DNA from: Labia minor
Lineage: Eukaryota; Arthropoda; Insecta; Dermaptera; Spongiphoridae
Length of the DNA stretch: 64,000 bases
Assembly (NCBI GenBank): GCA_963082975.1
Contig: OY720346.1
Span: forward strand, 49,696,296 to 49,760,295
Direction of reading: 5' to 3'
The notes below the pieces were generated by a model. That model saw only the letters and a list, made by a program, of their open reading frames with translations, ran no database searches and was not told the origin of the DNA. Below are positions 49,752 through 60,501 of the stretch, in pieces. Position 1 is the first letter of the stretch. Every line of letters begins with the position of its first letter. The position numbers and the translations under genes were made by a program.

Positions 49752-50320
49752 GTACCTTATATGCGGTTTTCTCCGCCGACATGTTCTTGAGTGATTGTAA
49801 CGCTCCTGGCCTAGTAGGAAGTTTCTTGCAGACCATTGTTCACCTGCTTGATGGAGTCGAAATGACACACTTATACAACATAGAGAATTACATAATGGGT
49901 AAGTATAAGGAAGTGTTCAAGATCCGGATTATCAGAGATGAGATGCGGGCGTACAACAAGGCAATTGACTTCGTGTGCTCCAAAGACGCTAATGAGCATG
50001 GTTATATCAAGCTTCTTTATAACAAGACAGAGGCTGCTTGCCTCAATCGAGGCAATTTCCGCATCTTGCCGATGGCGGCAACAATCCTCGCCCGTTACGA
50101 GAATTCCTCGATGACAAACTACATGGGCGCTCAAAGTGATGCTACCTATAAGATCTTAGAGGACTGCATCCTGAGATACTTGTCTTCTAGGAACGCCTTG
50201 GCTCCAGTTGACATGATGCATTCTTCGTCTGCTCATTCAACACAGATAGAAAGTGAGGAGATATCAAGGAGCTTCATCATCTGGCGAGCAAGGATGAGGA
50301 GGACTCATTCTTCACGATGA
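49748..50320 (+). CDS. orfB, short form (190 aa)
   Basis: Protein identical to 5898. Confidence 0.55.
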   Translation: MSTLYAVFSADMFLSDCNAPGLVGSFLQTIVHLLDGVEMTHLYNIENYIMGKYKEVFKIRIIRDEMRAYNKAIDFVCSKDANEHGYIKLLYNKTEAACLNRGNFRILPMAATILARYENSSMTNYMGAQSDATYKILEDCILRYLSSRNALAPVDMMHSSSAHSTQIESEEISRSFIIWRARMRRTHSSR

Positions 50321-50493
50321 GGGAGCAGCAATTGGTAGGCTTAGGAGTTTACTTCTTAATGACCGGGAAGAATTTACAAGCACAGGGTTACTCAGGGTGG
50401 ATCAATAATAGACTGAGAACATTTGCAGGAACCGCAGGTGTCATTCAGAGATCAGTGTGGGCTGAGAGGTCCTTCGCCCACAGACAGCAATGA
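50317..50493 (+). pseudogene. orfA tail fragment (58 codons)
   Basis: S-type remnant with T68 and an HRQQ end. Confidence 0.45.
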
Positions 50494-51122
50494 GTACCTT
50501 ATATGCGGTTTTCTCCGCCGACATGTTCTTGAGTGATTGTAACGCTCCTGGCCTAGTAGGAAGTTTCTTCCAGACCATTGTTCACCTGCTTGATGGAGTC
50601 GAAATGACACACTTATACAACATAGAGAATTACATAATGGGCAAGTATAAGGAAGTGTTCAAGATCCGGATTATCAGAGATGAGATGCGGGCGTACAACA
50701 AGGCAATTGACTTCGTGTGCTCCAAAGACGCTAATGAGCATGGTTATATCAAGCTTCTTTATGACAAGACAGAGGCTGCTTGCCTCAATCGAGGCAATTT
50801 CCGCATCTTGCCGATGGCGGCAACAATCCTCGCCCGTTACGAGAATTCCTCGATGACAAACTACATGGGCGCTCAAAGTGATGCTACCTATAAGATCTTA
50901 GAGGACTGCATCCTGAGATACTTGTCTTCTAGGAACGCCTTGGCTCCAGTTGACATGATGCATTTTTCGTCTGCTCATTCAACACAGATAGAAAGTGAGG
51001 AGATATCAAGGAGCTTCATCATCTCGTGGAGAGAGAAGGACAGTATCAAGGAATCAGGATCAGGGAACATCGCATTTCCAAACCCTATGATACAAGCTCA
51101 GAACTCTCAGGTCCCCTCTTAG
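50490..51122 (+). CDS. orfB, long form, consensus protein (210 aa)
   Basis: GCA195 with GGGTG spacer. Corresponds to 17036 and 25893. Confidence 0.6.
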   Translation: MSTLYAVFSADMFLSDCNAPGLVGSFFQTIVHLLDGVEMTHLYNIENYIMGKYKEVFKIRIIRDEMRAYNKAIDFVCSKDANEHGYIKLLYDKTEAACLNRGNFRILPMAATILARYENSSMTNYMGAQSDATYKILEDCILRYLSSRNALAPVDMMHFSSAHSTQIESEEISRSFIISWREKDSIKESGSGNIAFPNPMIQAQNSQVPS

Positions 51123-51312
51123 GAGATAAGTAAAGTAGTGTTTTTTCAATTTGGGTGTCGGTTTTTAACTAAATTTAGGTACAGGTTTCCTACCTGAGTA
51201 TTTGTATTTTTAACTTTTAACTTAGAATTAAAAATAATAATTGTTTAATGTATTTATAAGAGCTTTCCTATAATACAAATAGATAGTGAACACTTTGAAC
51301 ATTTCTGGCTCT

Positions 51313-51645
51313 ATGAGCAAGTTCTCTGCTGCTCTTGCTGAGATCCAGTATAATATCGTCTTCCAAGACCTGACAAACGAGGAGACAGCTCAGCTCTTCC
51401 ACTCTGAGGACTCAAGAAAATTCTGGGCGACCATGGCGAGCAAGGATGAGGAGGACTCATTGTTTACGATGAGGGAGCAGCAATTGGTAGACTTAGGAGT
51501 TTACTTCTTAATGATCGGGAAGAATTTACAAGCACAGGGTTACTCAGGGTGGATCAATAATAGACGGAGAACCTTTGCACGAATCGCAGGTGTCTCTCAG
51601 AGATCAGTGTGGACTGAGAGGTCATTCGCCACACAGACAACATGA
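51313..51645 (+). CDS. orfA, complete (110 aa), A89/I91 variant
   Basis: Protein identical to 17859. Confidence 0.55.
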   Translation: MSKFSAALAEIQYNIVFQDLTNEETAQLFHSEDSRKFWATMASKDEEDSLFTMREQQLVDLGVYFLMIGKNLQAQGYSGWINNRRRTFARIAGVSQRSVWTERSFATQTT

Positions 51646-52214
51646 GTACCTTATATGCGGTTTTCTCCGCCGACATGTTCTTGAGTGATTGTAACGCTCC
51701 TGGCCTAGTAGGAAGTTTCTTGCAGACCATTGTTCACCTGCTTGATGGAGTCGAAATGACACACTTATACAACATAGAGAATTACATAATGGGTAAGTAT
51801 AAGGAAGTGTTCAAGATCCGGATTATCAGAGATGAGATGCGGGCGTACAACAAGGCAATTGACTTCGTGTGCTCCAAAGACGCTAATGAGCATGGTTATA
51901 TCAAGCTTCTTTATAACAAGACAGAGGCTGCTTGCCTCAATCGAGGCAATTTCCGCATCTTGCCGATGGCGGCAACAATCCTCGCCCGTTACGAGAATTC
52001 CTCGATGACAAACTACATGGGCGCTCAAAGTGATGCTACCTATAAGATCTTAGAGGACTGCATCCTGAGATACTTGTCTTCTAGGAACGCCTTGGCTCCA
52101 GTTGACATGATGCATTCTTCGTCTGCTCATTCAACACAGATAGAAAGTGAGGAGATATCAAGGAGCTTCATCATCTGGCGAGCAAGGATGAGGAGGACTC
52201 ATTCTTCACGATGA
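51642..52214 (+). CDS. orfB, short form (190 aa)
   Basis: Corresponds to 27045 but with the common H84. Confidence 0.55.
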   Translation: MSTLYAVFSADMFLSDCNAPGLVGSFLQTIVHLLDGVEMTHLYNIENYIMGKYKEVFKIRIIRDEMRAYNKAIDFVCSKDANEHGYIKLLYNKTEAACLNRGNFRILPMAATILARYENSSMTNYMGAQSDATYKILEDCILRYLSSRNALAPVDMMHSSSAHSTQIESEEISRSFIIWRARMRRTHSSR

Positions 52215-52387
52215 GGGAGCAGCAATTGGTAGGCTTAGGAGTTTACTTCTTAATGACCGGGAAGAATTTACAAGCACAGGGTTACTCAGGGTGGATCAAT
52301 AATAGACTGAGAACATTTGCAGGAACCGCAGGTGTCATTCAGAGATCAGTGTGGGCTGAGAGGTCCTTCGCCCACAGACAGCAATGA
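52211..52387 (+). pseudogene. orfA tail fragment (58 codons)
   Basis: S-type remnant with T68 and an HRQQ end. Confidence 0.45.
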
Positions 52388-53016
52388 GTACCTTATATGC
52401 GGTTTTCTCCGCCGACATGTTCTTGAGTGATTGTAACGCTCCTGGCCTAGTAGGAAGTTTCTTCCAGACCATTGTTCACCTGCTTGATGGAGTCGAAATG
52501 ACACACTTATACAACATAGAGAATTACATAATGGGCAAGTATAAGGAAGTGTTCAAGAACCGGATTATCAGAGATGAGATGCGGGCGTACAACAAGGCAA
52601 TTGACTTCGTGTGCTCCAAAGACGCTAATGAGCATGGTTATATCAAGCTTCTTTATGACAAGACAGAGGCTGCTTGCCTCAATCGAGGCAATTTCCGCAT
52701 CTTGCCGATGGCGGCAACAATCCTCGCCCGTTACGAGAATTCCTCGATGACAAACTACATGGGCGCTCAAAGTGATGCTACCTATAAGATCTTAGAGGAC
52801 TGCATCCTGAGATACTTGTCTTCTAGGAACGCCTTGGCTCCAGTTGACATGATGCATTTTTCGTCTGCTCATTCAACACAGATAGAAAGTGAGGAGATAT
52901 CAAGGAGCTTCATCGTCTCGTGGAGAGAGAAGGACAGTATCAAGGAATCAGGATCAGGGAACATCGCCTTTCCAAACCCTATGATACAAGCTCAGAACTC
53001 TCAGGTCCCCTCTTAG
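52384..53016 (+). CDS. orfB, long form, N59/V178 variant (210 aa)
   Basis: Protein identical to 1256, and the following spacer shares its AATTAAGAG change. Confidence 0.6.
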   Translation: MSTLYAVFSADMFLSDCNAPGLVGSFFQTIVHLLDGVEMTHLYNIENYIMGKYKEVFKNRIIRDEMRAYNKAIDFVCSKDANEHGYIKLLYDKTEAACLNRGNFRILPMAATILARYENSSMTNYMGAQSDATYKILEDCILRYLSSRNALAPVDMMHFSSAHSTQIESEEISRSFIVSWREKDSIKESGSGNIAFPNPMIQAQNSQVPS

Positions 53017-53206
53017 GAGATAAGTAAAGTAGTGTTTTTTTAATTTGGGCGTCGGTTTTTAACTAAATTTAGGTACAGGTTTCCTACCTGAGTATTTGTA
53101 TTTTTAACTTTTAACTTAGAATTAAGAGTAATAATTGTTTAATGTAATTATAAGAGCTTTCCTATAATACAAATAGATAGTGAACACTTTGAACATTTCT
53201 GGCTCT

Positions 53207-53383
53207 ATGAGCAAGTTCTCTGCTGCTCTTGCTGAGATCCAGTATAATATCGTCTTCCAAGACCTGACAAACGAGGAGACAGCTCAGCTCTTCCACTCTG
53301 AGCACTCAATAGAAAGTGAGGAGATATCAAGGAGCTTCATCATCTGGCGAGCAAGGATGAGGAGGACTCATTCTTCACGATGA
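53207..53383 (+). CDS. orfA, chimeric (58 aa)
   Basis: RARMRR variant. Tail frame 53380-53556. Confidence 0.45.
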   Translation: MSKFSAALAEIQYNIVFQDLTNEETAQLFHSEHSIESEEISRSFIIWRARMRRTHSSR

Positions 53384-53552
53384 GGGAGCAGCAATTGGTA
53401 GGCTTAGGAGTTTACTTCTTAATGATCGGGAAGAATTTACAAGCACAGGGTTACTCAGGGTGGATCAATAATAGACGGAGAACCTTTACACGAACCGCAG
53501 GTGTCTCTCAGAGATCAGTGTGGACTGAGAGGTCATTCGCCACACAGACAAC

Positions 53553-54185
53553 ATGAGTACCTTATATGCGGTTTTCTCCGCCGACATGTTCTTGAGTGAT
53601 TGTAACGCTCCTGGCCTAGTAGGAAGTTTCTTCCAGACCATTGTTCACCTGCTTGATGGAGTCGAAATGACACACTTATACAACATAGAGAATTACATAA
53701 TGGGCAAGTATAAGGAAGTGTTCAAGATCCGGATTATCAGAGATGAGATGCGGGCGTACAACAAGGCAATTGACTTCGTGTGCTCCAAAGACGCTAATGA
53801 GCATGGTTATATCAAGCTTCTTTATGACAAGACAGAGGCTGCTTGCCTCAATCGAGGCAATTTCCGCATCTTGCCGATGGCGGCAACAATCCTCGCCCGT
53901 TACGAGAATTCCTCGATGACAAACTACATGGGCGCTCAAAGTGATGCTACCTATAAGATCTTAGAGGACTGCATCCTGAGATACTTGTCTTCTAGGAACG
54001 CCTTGGCTCCAGTTGACATGATGCATTTTTCGTCTGCTCATTCAACACAGATAGAAAGTGAGGAGATATCAAGGAGCTTCATCATCTCGTGGAGAGAGAA
54101 GGACAGTATCAAGGAATCAGGATCAGGGAACATCGCCTTTCCAAACCCTATGATACAAGCTCAGAACTCTCAGGTCCCCTCTTAG
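53553..54185 (+). CDS. orfB, long form, consensus (210 aa)
   Basis: Corresponds to 2425 without its private H28. Confidence 0.6.
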   Translation: MSTLYAVFSADMFLSDCNAPGLVGSFFQTIVHLLDGVEMTHLYNIENYIMGKYKEVFKIRIIRDEMRAYNKAIDFVCSKDANEHGYIKLLYDKTEAACLNRGNFRILPMAATILARYENSSMTNYMGAQSDATYKILEDCILRYLSSRNALAPVDMMHFSSAHSTQIESEEISRSFIISWREKDSIKESGSGNIAFPNPMIQAQNSQVPS

Positions 54186-54375
54186 GAGATAAGTAAAGTA
54201 GTGTTTTTTCAATTTGGGCGTCGGTTTTTAACTAAATTTAGGTACAGGTTTCCTACCTGAGTATTTGTATTTTTAACTTTTAACTTAGAATTAAAAGTAA
54301 TAATTGTTTAATGTAATTATAAGAGCATTCCTATAATACAAATAGATAGTGAACACTTTGAACATTTCTGGCTCT

Positions 54376-54552
54376 ATGAGCAAGTTCTCTGCTGCTCTTG
54401 CTGAGATCCAGTATAATATCGTCTTCCAAGACCTGACAAACGAGGAGACAGCTCAGCTCTTCCACTCTGAGCACTCAATAGAAAGTGAGGAGATATCAAG
54501 GAGCTTCATCATCTGGCGAGGAAGGATGAGGAGGACTCATTCTTCACGATGA
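54376..54552 (+). CDS. orfA, chimeric, RGRMRR variant (58 aa)
   Basis: Tail frame 54549-54725. Upstream spacer has GAGCATTCC. Confidence 0.45.
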   Translation: MSKFSAALAEIQYNIVFQDLTNEETAQLFHSEHSIESEEISRSFIIWRGRMRRTHSSR

Positions 54553-54721
54553 GGGAGCAGCAATTGGTAGGCTTAGGAGTTTACTTCTTAATGATCGGGA
54601 AGAATTTACAAGCACAGGGTTACTCAGGGTGGATCAATAATAGACTAAGAACCTTTGCAGGAACCGCAGGTGTCTCTCAGAGATCAGTGTGGACTGAGAG
54701 GTCCTTCGCCACACAGACAAC

Positions 54722-55354
54722 ATGAGTACCTTATATGCGGTTTTCTCCGCCGACATGTTCTTGAGTGATTGTAACGCTCCTGGCCTAGTAGGAAGTTTCT
54801 TCCAGACCATTGTTCACCTGCTTGATGGAGTCGAAATGACACACTTATACAACATACAGAATTACATAATGGGTAAGTATAAGGAAGTGTTCAAGATCCG
54901 GATTATCAGAGATGAGATGCGGGCGTACAACAAGGCAATTGACTTCGTGTGCTCCGAAGACGCTAATGAGCATGGTTATATCAAGCTTCTTTATGACAAG
55001 ACAGAGACTGCTTGCCTCAATCGAGGTAATTTCCGCATCTTGCCGATGGCGGCAACAATCCTCGCTCGTTACGAGAATTCCTTGATGACAAACTACATGG
55101 GCGCTCAAAGTGATGCTACCTATAAGATCTTAGAGGACTGCATCCTGAGATACTTGTCTTCAAGGAACGCCTTGGCTCCAGTTGACATGATGCATTTTTC
55201 GTCTGCTCATTCAACACAGATAGAAAGTGAGGAGATATCAAGGAGCTTCATCATCTCGTGGAGAGAGAAGGACAGTATCAAGGAATCAGGATCAGGGAAC
55301 ATCGCATTTCCAAACCCTATGATACAAGCTCAGAACTCTCAGGTCCCCTCTTAG
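54722..55354 (+). CDS. orfB, long form, Q46/E79 class (210 aa)
   Basis: Protein identical to 3594. Confidence 0.6.
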   Translation: MSTLYAVFSADMFLSDCNAPGLVGSFFQTIVHLLDGVEMTHLYNIQNYIMGKYKEVFKIRIIRDEMRAYNKAIDFVCSEDANEHGYIKLLYDKTETACLNRGNFRILPMAATILARYENSLMTNYMGAQSDATYKILEDCILRYLSSRNALAPVDMMHFSSAHSTQIESEEISRSFIISWREKDSIKESGSGNIAFPNPMIQAQNSQVPS

Positions 55355-55544
55355 GAGATAAGTAAAGTAGTGTTTTTTCAATTTGGGTGTCGGTTTTTAA
55401 CTAAATTTAGGTACAGGTTTCCTACCTGAGTATTTGTATTTTTAACTTTTAACTTAGAATTAAAAATAATAATTGTTTAATGTATTTATAAGAGCTTTCC
55501 TATAATACAAATAGATAGTGAACACTTTGAACATTTCTGGCTCT

Positions 55545-55877
55545 ATGAGCAAGTTCTCTGCTGCTCTTGCTGAGATCCAGTATAATATCGTCTTCCAAGA
55601 CCTGACAAACGAGGAGACAGCTCAGCTCTTCCACTCTGAGGACTCAAGAAAATTCTGGGCGACCATGGCGAGCAAGGATGAGGAGGACTCATTGTTTACG
55701 ATGAGGGAGCAGCAATTGGTAGACTTAGGAGTTTACTTCTTAATGATCGGGATGAATTTACAAGCACAGGGTTACTCAGGGTGGATCAATAATAGACGGA
55801 GAACCTTTACACGAACCGCAGGTGTCTCTCAGAGATCAGTGTGGACTGAGAGGTCATTCGCCACACAGACAACATGA
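55545..55877 (+). CDS. orfA, complete (110 aa), M70 variant
   Basis: Protein identical to 4417. Confidence 0.55.
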   Translation: MSKFSAALAEIQYNIVFQDLTNEETAQLFHSEDSRKFWATMASKDEEDSLFTMREQQLVDLGVYFLMIGMNLQAQGYSGWINNRRRTFTRTAGVSQRSVWTERSFATQTT

Positions 55878-56506
55878 GTACCTTATATGCGGTTTTCTCC
55901 GCCGACATGTTCTTGAGTGATTGTAACGCTCCTGGCCTAGTAGGAAGTTTCTTCCAGACCATTGTTCACCTGCTTGATGGAGTCGAAATGACACACTTAT
56001 ACAACATAGAGAATTACATAATGGGCAAGTATAAGGAAGTGTTCAAGATCCGGATTATCAGAGATGAGATGCGGGCGTACAACAAGGCAATTGACTTCGT
56101 GTGCTCCAAAGACGCTAATGAGCATGGTTATATCAAGCTTCTTTATGACAAGACAGAGGCTGCTTGCCTCAATCGAGGCAATTTCCGCATCTTGCCGATG
56201 GCGGCAACAATCCTCGCCCGTTACGAGAATTCCTCGATGACAAACTACATGGGCGCTCAAAGTGATGCTACCTATAAGATCTTAGAGGACTGCATCCTGA
56301 GATACTTGTCTTCTAGGAACGCCTTGGCTCCAGTTGACATGATGCATTTTTCGTCTGCTCATTCAACACAGATAGAAAGTGAGGAGATATCAAGGAGCTT
56401 CATCATCTCGTGGAGAGAGAAGGACAGTATCAAGAAATCAGGATCAGGGAACATCGCCTTTCCAAACCCTATGATACAAGCTCAGAACTCTCAGGTCCCC
56501 TCTTAG
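55874..56506 (+). CDS. orfB, long form, K188 variant (210 aa)
   Basis: Protein identical to 4746. Confidence 0.6.
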   Translation: MSTLYAVFSADMFLSDCNAPGLVGSFFQTIVHLLDGVEMTHLYNIENYIMGKYKEVFKIRIIRDEMRAYNKAIDFVCSKDANEHGYIKLLYDKTEAACLNRGNFRILPMAATILARYENSSMTNYMGAQSDATYKILEDCILRYLSSRNALAPVDMMHFSSAHSTQIESEEISRSFIISWREKDSIKKSGSGNIAFPNPMIQAQNSQVPS

Positions 56507-56696
56507 GAGATAAGTAAAGTAGTGTTTTTTCAATTTGGGCGTCGGTTTTTAACTAAATTTAGGTACAGGTTTCCTACCTGAGTATTTGTATTTTTAACTT
56601 TTAACTTAGAATTAAAAGTAATAATTGTTTAATGTAATTATAAGAGCTTTCCTATAATACAAATAGATAGTGAACACTTTGAACATTTCTGGCTCT

Positions 56697-57029
56697 ATGA
56701 GCAAGTTCTCTGCTGCTCTTGCTGAGATCCAGTATAATATCGTCTTCCAAGACCTGACAAACGAGGAGACAGCTCTGCTCTTCCACTCTGAGCACTCAAG
56801 AAAATTCTGGGCGACCATGGCGAGCAAGGATGAGGAGGACACATTGTTTACGATGAGGGAGCAGCAATTGGTAGGCTTAGGAGTTTACTTCTTAATGATC
56901 GGGAAGAATTTACAAGCACAGGGTTACTCAGGGTGGATCAAAAATAGACTGAGAACCTTTGCAGGAACCGCAGGTGTCTCTCAGAGATCAGTGTGGACTG
57001 AGAGGTCCTTCGCCACACAGACAACATGA
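56697..57029 (+). CDS. orfA, complete (110 aa), L27/T49 with private K82
   Basis: As 5569 with N82K (GWIKNR), private to this copy. Confidence 0.55.
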   Translation: MSKFSAALAEIQYNIVFQDLTNEETALLFHSEHSRKFWATMASKDEEDTLFTMREQQLVGLGVYFLMIGKNLQAQGYSGWIKNRLRTFAGTAGVSQRSVWTERSFATQTT

Positions 57030-57598
57030 GTACCTTATATGCGGTTTTCTCCGCCGACATGTTCTTGAGTGATTGTAACGCTCCTGGCCTAGTAGGAAGT
57101 TTCTTGCAGACCATTGTTCACCTGCTTGATGGAGTCGAAATGACACACTTATACAACATAGAGAATTACATAATGGGTAAGTATAAGGAAGTGTTCAAGA
57201 TCCGGATTATCAGAGATGAGATGCGGGCGTACAACAAGGCAATTGACTTCGTGTGCTCCAAAGACGCTAATGAGCATGGTTATATCAAGCTTCTTTATAA
57301 CAAGACAGAGGCTGCTTGCCTCAATCGAGGCAATTTCCGCATCTTGCCGATGGCGGCAACAATCCTCGCCCGTTACGAGAATTCCTCGATGACAAACTAC
57401 ATGGGCGCTCAAAGTGATGCTACCTATAAGATCTTAGAGGACTGCATCCTGAGATACTTGTCTTCTAGGAACGCCTTGGCTCCAGTTGACATGATGCATT
57501 CTTCGTCTGCTCATTCAACACAGATAGAAAGTGAGGAGATATCAAGGAGCTTCATCATCTGGCGAGCAAGGATGAGGAGGACTCATTCTTCACGATGA
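57026..57598 (+). CDS. orfB, short form (190 aa)
   Basis: Protein identical to 5898. Here it is followed by a long orfB, not S+27, which ends block D. Confidence 0.55.
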   Translation: MSTLYAVFSADMFLSDCNAPGLVGSFLQTIVHLLDGVEMTHLYNIENYIMGKYKEVFKIRIIRDEMRAYNKAIDFVCSKDANEHGYIKLLYNKTEAACLNRGNFRILPMAATILARYENSSMTNYMGAQSDATYKILEDCILRYLSSRNALAPVDMMHSSSAHSTQIESEEISRSFIIWRARMRRTHSSR

Positions 57599-57771
57599 GG
57601 GAGCAGCAATTGGTAGGCTTAGGAGTTTACTTCTTAATGACCGGGAAGAATTTACAAGCACAGGGTTACTCAGGGTGGATCAATAATAGACTGAGAACAT
57701 TTGCAGGAACCGCAGGTGTCATTCAGAGATCAGTGTGGGCTGAGAGGTCCTTCGCCCACAGACAGCAATGA
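57595..57771 (+). pseudogene. orfA tail fragment (58 codons)
   Basis: S-type remnant with T68 and an HRQQ end. Confidence 0.45.
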
Positions 57772-58400
57772 GTACCTTATATGCGGTTTTCTCCGCCGAC
57801 ATGTTCTTGAGTGATTGTAACGCTCCTGGCCTAGTAGGAAGTTTCTTCCAGACCATTGTTCACCTGCTTGATGGAGTCGAAATGACACACTTATACAACA
57901 TAGAGAATTACATAATGGGCAAGTATAAGGAAGTGTTCAAGATCCGGATTATCAGAGATGAGATGCGGGCGTACAACAAGGCAATTGACTTCGTGTGCTC
58001 CAAAGACGCTAATGAGCATGGTTATATCAAGCTTCTTTATGACAAGACAGAGGCTGCTTGCCTCAATCGAGGCAATTTCCGCATCTTGCCGATGGCGGCA
58101 ACAATCCTCGCCCGTTACGAGAATTCCTCGATGACAAACTACATGGGCGCTCAAAGTGATGCTACCTATAAGATCTTAGAGGACTGCATCCTGAGATACT
58201 TGTCTTCTAGGAACGCCTTGGCTCCAGTTGACATGATGCATTTTTCGTCTGCTCATTCAACACAGATAGAAAGTGAGGAGATATCAAGGAGCTTCATCAT
58301 CTCGTGGAGAGAGAAGGACAGTATCAAGGAATCAGGATCAGGGAACATCGCCTTTCCAAACCCTATGATACAAGCTCAGAACTCTCAGGTCCCCTCTTAG
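57768..58400 (+). CDS. orfB, long form, consensus (210 aa)
   Basis: GCC195 with T7/GGGCG spacer. Begins the divergent right-hand section. Confidence 0.6.
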   Translation: MSTLYAVFSADMFLSDCNAPGLVGSFFQTIVHLLDGVEMTHLYNIENYIMGKYKEVFKIRIIRDEMRAYNKAIDFVCSKDANEHGYIKLLYDKTEAACLNRGNFRILPMAATILARYENSSMTNYMGAQSDATYKILEDCILRYLSSRNALAPVDMMHFSSAHSTQIESEEISRSFIISWREKDSIKESGSGNIAFPNPMIQAQNSQVPS

Positions 58401-58590
58401 GAGATAAGTAAAGTAGTGTTTTTTTAATTTGGGCGTCGGTTTTTAACTAAATTTAGGTACAGGTTTCCTACCTGAGTATTTGTATTTTTAACTTTTAACT
58501 TAGAATTAAAAGTAATAATTGTTTAATGTAATTATAAGAGCTTTCCTATAATACAAATAGATAGTGAACACTTTGAACATTTCTGGCTCT

Positions 58591-58767
58591 ATGAGCAAGT
58601 TCTCTGCTGCTCTTGCTGAGATCCAGTATAATATCGTCTTCCAAGACCTGACAAACGAGGAGACAGCTCAGCTCTTCCACTCTGAGCACTCAATAGAAAG
58701 TGAGGAGATATCAAGGAGCTTCATCATCTGGCGAGGAAGGATGAGGAGGACTCATTCTTCACGATGA
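58591..58767 (+). CDS. orfA, chimeric, RGRMRR variant (58 aa)
   Basis: Tail frame 58764-58940. Unlike the copies at 3248 and 28610, the spacer before it has the ordinary GAGCTTTCC. Confidence 0.45.
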   Translation: MSKFSAALAEIQYNIVFQDLTNEETAQLFHSEHSIESEEISRSFIIWRGRMRRTHSSR

Positions 58768-58936
58768 GGGAGCAGCAATTGGTAGGCTTAGGAGTTTACT
58801 TCTTAATGATCGGGAAGAATTTACAAGCACAGGGTTACTCAGGGTGGATCAATAATAGACTAAGAACCTTTGCAGGAACCGCAGGTGTCTCTCAGAGATC
58901 AGTGTGGACTGAGAGGTCCTTCGCCACACAGACAAC

Positions 58937-59509
58937 ATGAGTACCTTATATGCGGTTTTCTCCGCCGACATGTTCTTGAGTGATTGTAACGCTCCTGGCC
59001 TAGTAGGAAGTTTCTTCCAGACCATTGTTCACCTGCTTGATGGAGTCGAAATGACACACTTATACAACATACAGAATTACATAATGGGTAAGTATAAGGA
59101 AGTGTTCAAGATCCGGATTATCAGAGATGAGATGCGGGCGTACAACAAGGCAATTGACTTCGTGTGCTCCGAAGACGCTAATGAGCATGGTTATATCAAG
59201 CTTATTTATGACAAGACAGAGACTGCTTGCCTCAATCGAGGTAATTTCCGCATCTTGCCGATGGCGGCAACAATCCTCGCTCGTTACGAGAATTCCTCGA
59301 TGACAAACTACATGGGCGCTCAAAGTGATGCTACCTATAAGATCTTAGAGGACTGCATCCTGAGATACTTGTCTTCTAGGAACGCCTTGGCTCCAGTTGA
59401 CATGATGCATTCTTCGTCTGCTCATTCAACACAGATAGAAAGTGAGGAGATATCAAGGAGCTTCATCATCTGGCGAGCAAGGATGAGGAGGACTCATTCT
59501 TCACGATGA
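58937..59509 (+). CDS. orfB, recombinant of Q46/E79 and short classes (190 aa)
   Basis: The first part has Q46, E79, T96 and the silent GCT115 of the Q46/E79 class, plus L90I. From codon 121 on it is S121, S159 and the short tail. The switch therefore lies between codons 115 and 121 (59282-59298). Confidence 0.6.
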   Translation: MSTLYAVFSADMFLSDCNAPGLVGSFFQTIVHLLDGVEMTHLYNIQNYIMGKYKEVFKIRIIRDEMRAYNKAIDFVCSEDANEHGYIKLIYDKTETACLNRGNFRILPMAATILARYENSSMTNYMGAQSDATYKILEDCILRYLSSRNALAPVDMMHSSSAHSTQIESEEISRSFIIWRARMRRTHSSR

Positions 59510-59682
59510 GGGAGCAGCAATTGGTAGGCTTAGGAGTTTACTTCTTAATGACCGGGAAGAATTTACAAGCACAGGGTTACTCAGGGTGGATCAATAATAG
59601 ACTGAGAACATTTGCAGGAACCGCAGGTGTCATTCAGAGATCAGTGTGGGCTGAGAGGTCCTTCGCCCACAGACAGCAATGA
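59506..59682 (+). pseudogene. orfA tail fragment (58 codons)
   Basis: S-type remnant with T68 and an HRQQ end. Confidence 0.45.
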
Positions 59683-60311
59683 GTACCTTATATGCGGTTT
59701 TCTCCGCCGACATGTTCTTGAGTGATTGTAACGCTCCTGGCCTAGTAGGAAGTTTCTTCCAGACCATTGTTCACCTGCTTGATGGAGTCGAAATGACACA
59801 CTTATACAACATAGAGAATTACATAATGGGCAAGTATAAGGAAGTGTTCAAGATCCGGATTATCAGAGATGAGATGCGGGCGTACAACAAGGCAATTGAC
59901 TTCGTGTGCTCCAAAGACGCTAATGAGCATGGTTATATCAAGCTTCTTTATGACAAGACAGAGGCTGCTTGCCTCAATCGAGGCAATTTCCGCATCTTGC
60001 CGATGGCGGCAACAATCCTCGCCCGTTACGAGAATTCCTCGATGACAAACTACATGGGCGCTCAAAGTGATGCTACCTATAAGATCTTAGAGGACTGCAT
60101 CCTGAGATACTTGTCTTCTAGGAACGCCTTGGCTCCAGTTGACATGATGCATTTTTCGTCTGCTCATTCAACACAGATAGAAAGTGAGGAGATATCAAGG
60201 AGCTTCATCATCTCGTGGAGAGAGAAGGACAGTATCAAGGAATCAGGATCAGGGAACATCGCCTTTCCAAACCCTATGATACAAGCTCAGAACTCTCAGG
60301 TCCCCTCTTAG
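59679..60311 (+). CDS. orfB, long form, consensus (210 aa)
   Basis: Protein identical to 9331. Confidence 0.6.
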   Translation: MSTLYAVFSADMFLSDCNAPGLVGSFFQTIVHLLDGVEMTHLYNIENYIMGKYKEVFKIRIIRDEMRAYNKAIDFVCSKDANEHGYIKLLYDKTEAACLNRGNFRILPMAATILARYENSSMTNYMGAQSDATYKILEDCILRYLSSRNALAPVDMMHFSSAHSTQIESEEISRSFIISWREKDSIKESGSGNIAFPNPMIQAQNSQVPS

Positions 60312-60501
60312 GAGATAAGTAAAGTAGTGTTTTTTTAATTTGGGCGTCGGTTTTTAACTAAATTTAGGTACAGGTTTCCTACCTGAGTATTTGTATTTTT
60401 AACTTTTAACTTAGAATTAAAAGTAATAATTGTTTAATGTAATTATAAGAGCTTTCCTATAATACAAATAGATAGTGAACACTTTGAACATTTCTGGCTC
60501 T

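Larger units (their letters stand above)
52384..57767 (+). repeat. Dispersed block D, copy b (about 5.4 kb)
   Basis: Second copy of block D. It differs from copy a by private substitutions such as K82 in the orfA at 56697 and the absence of H28 in the orfB at 53553. Confidence 0.85.
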
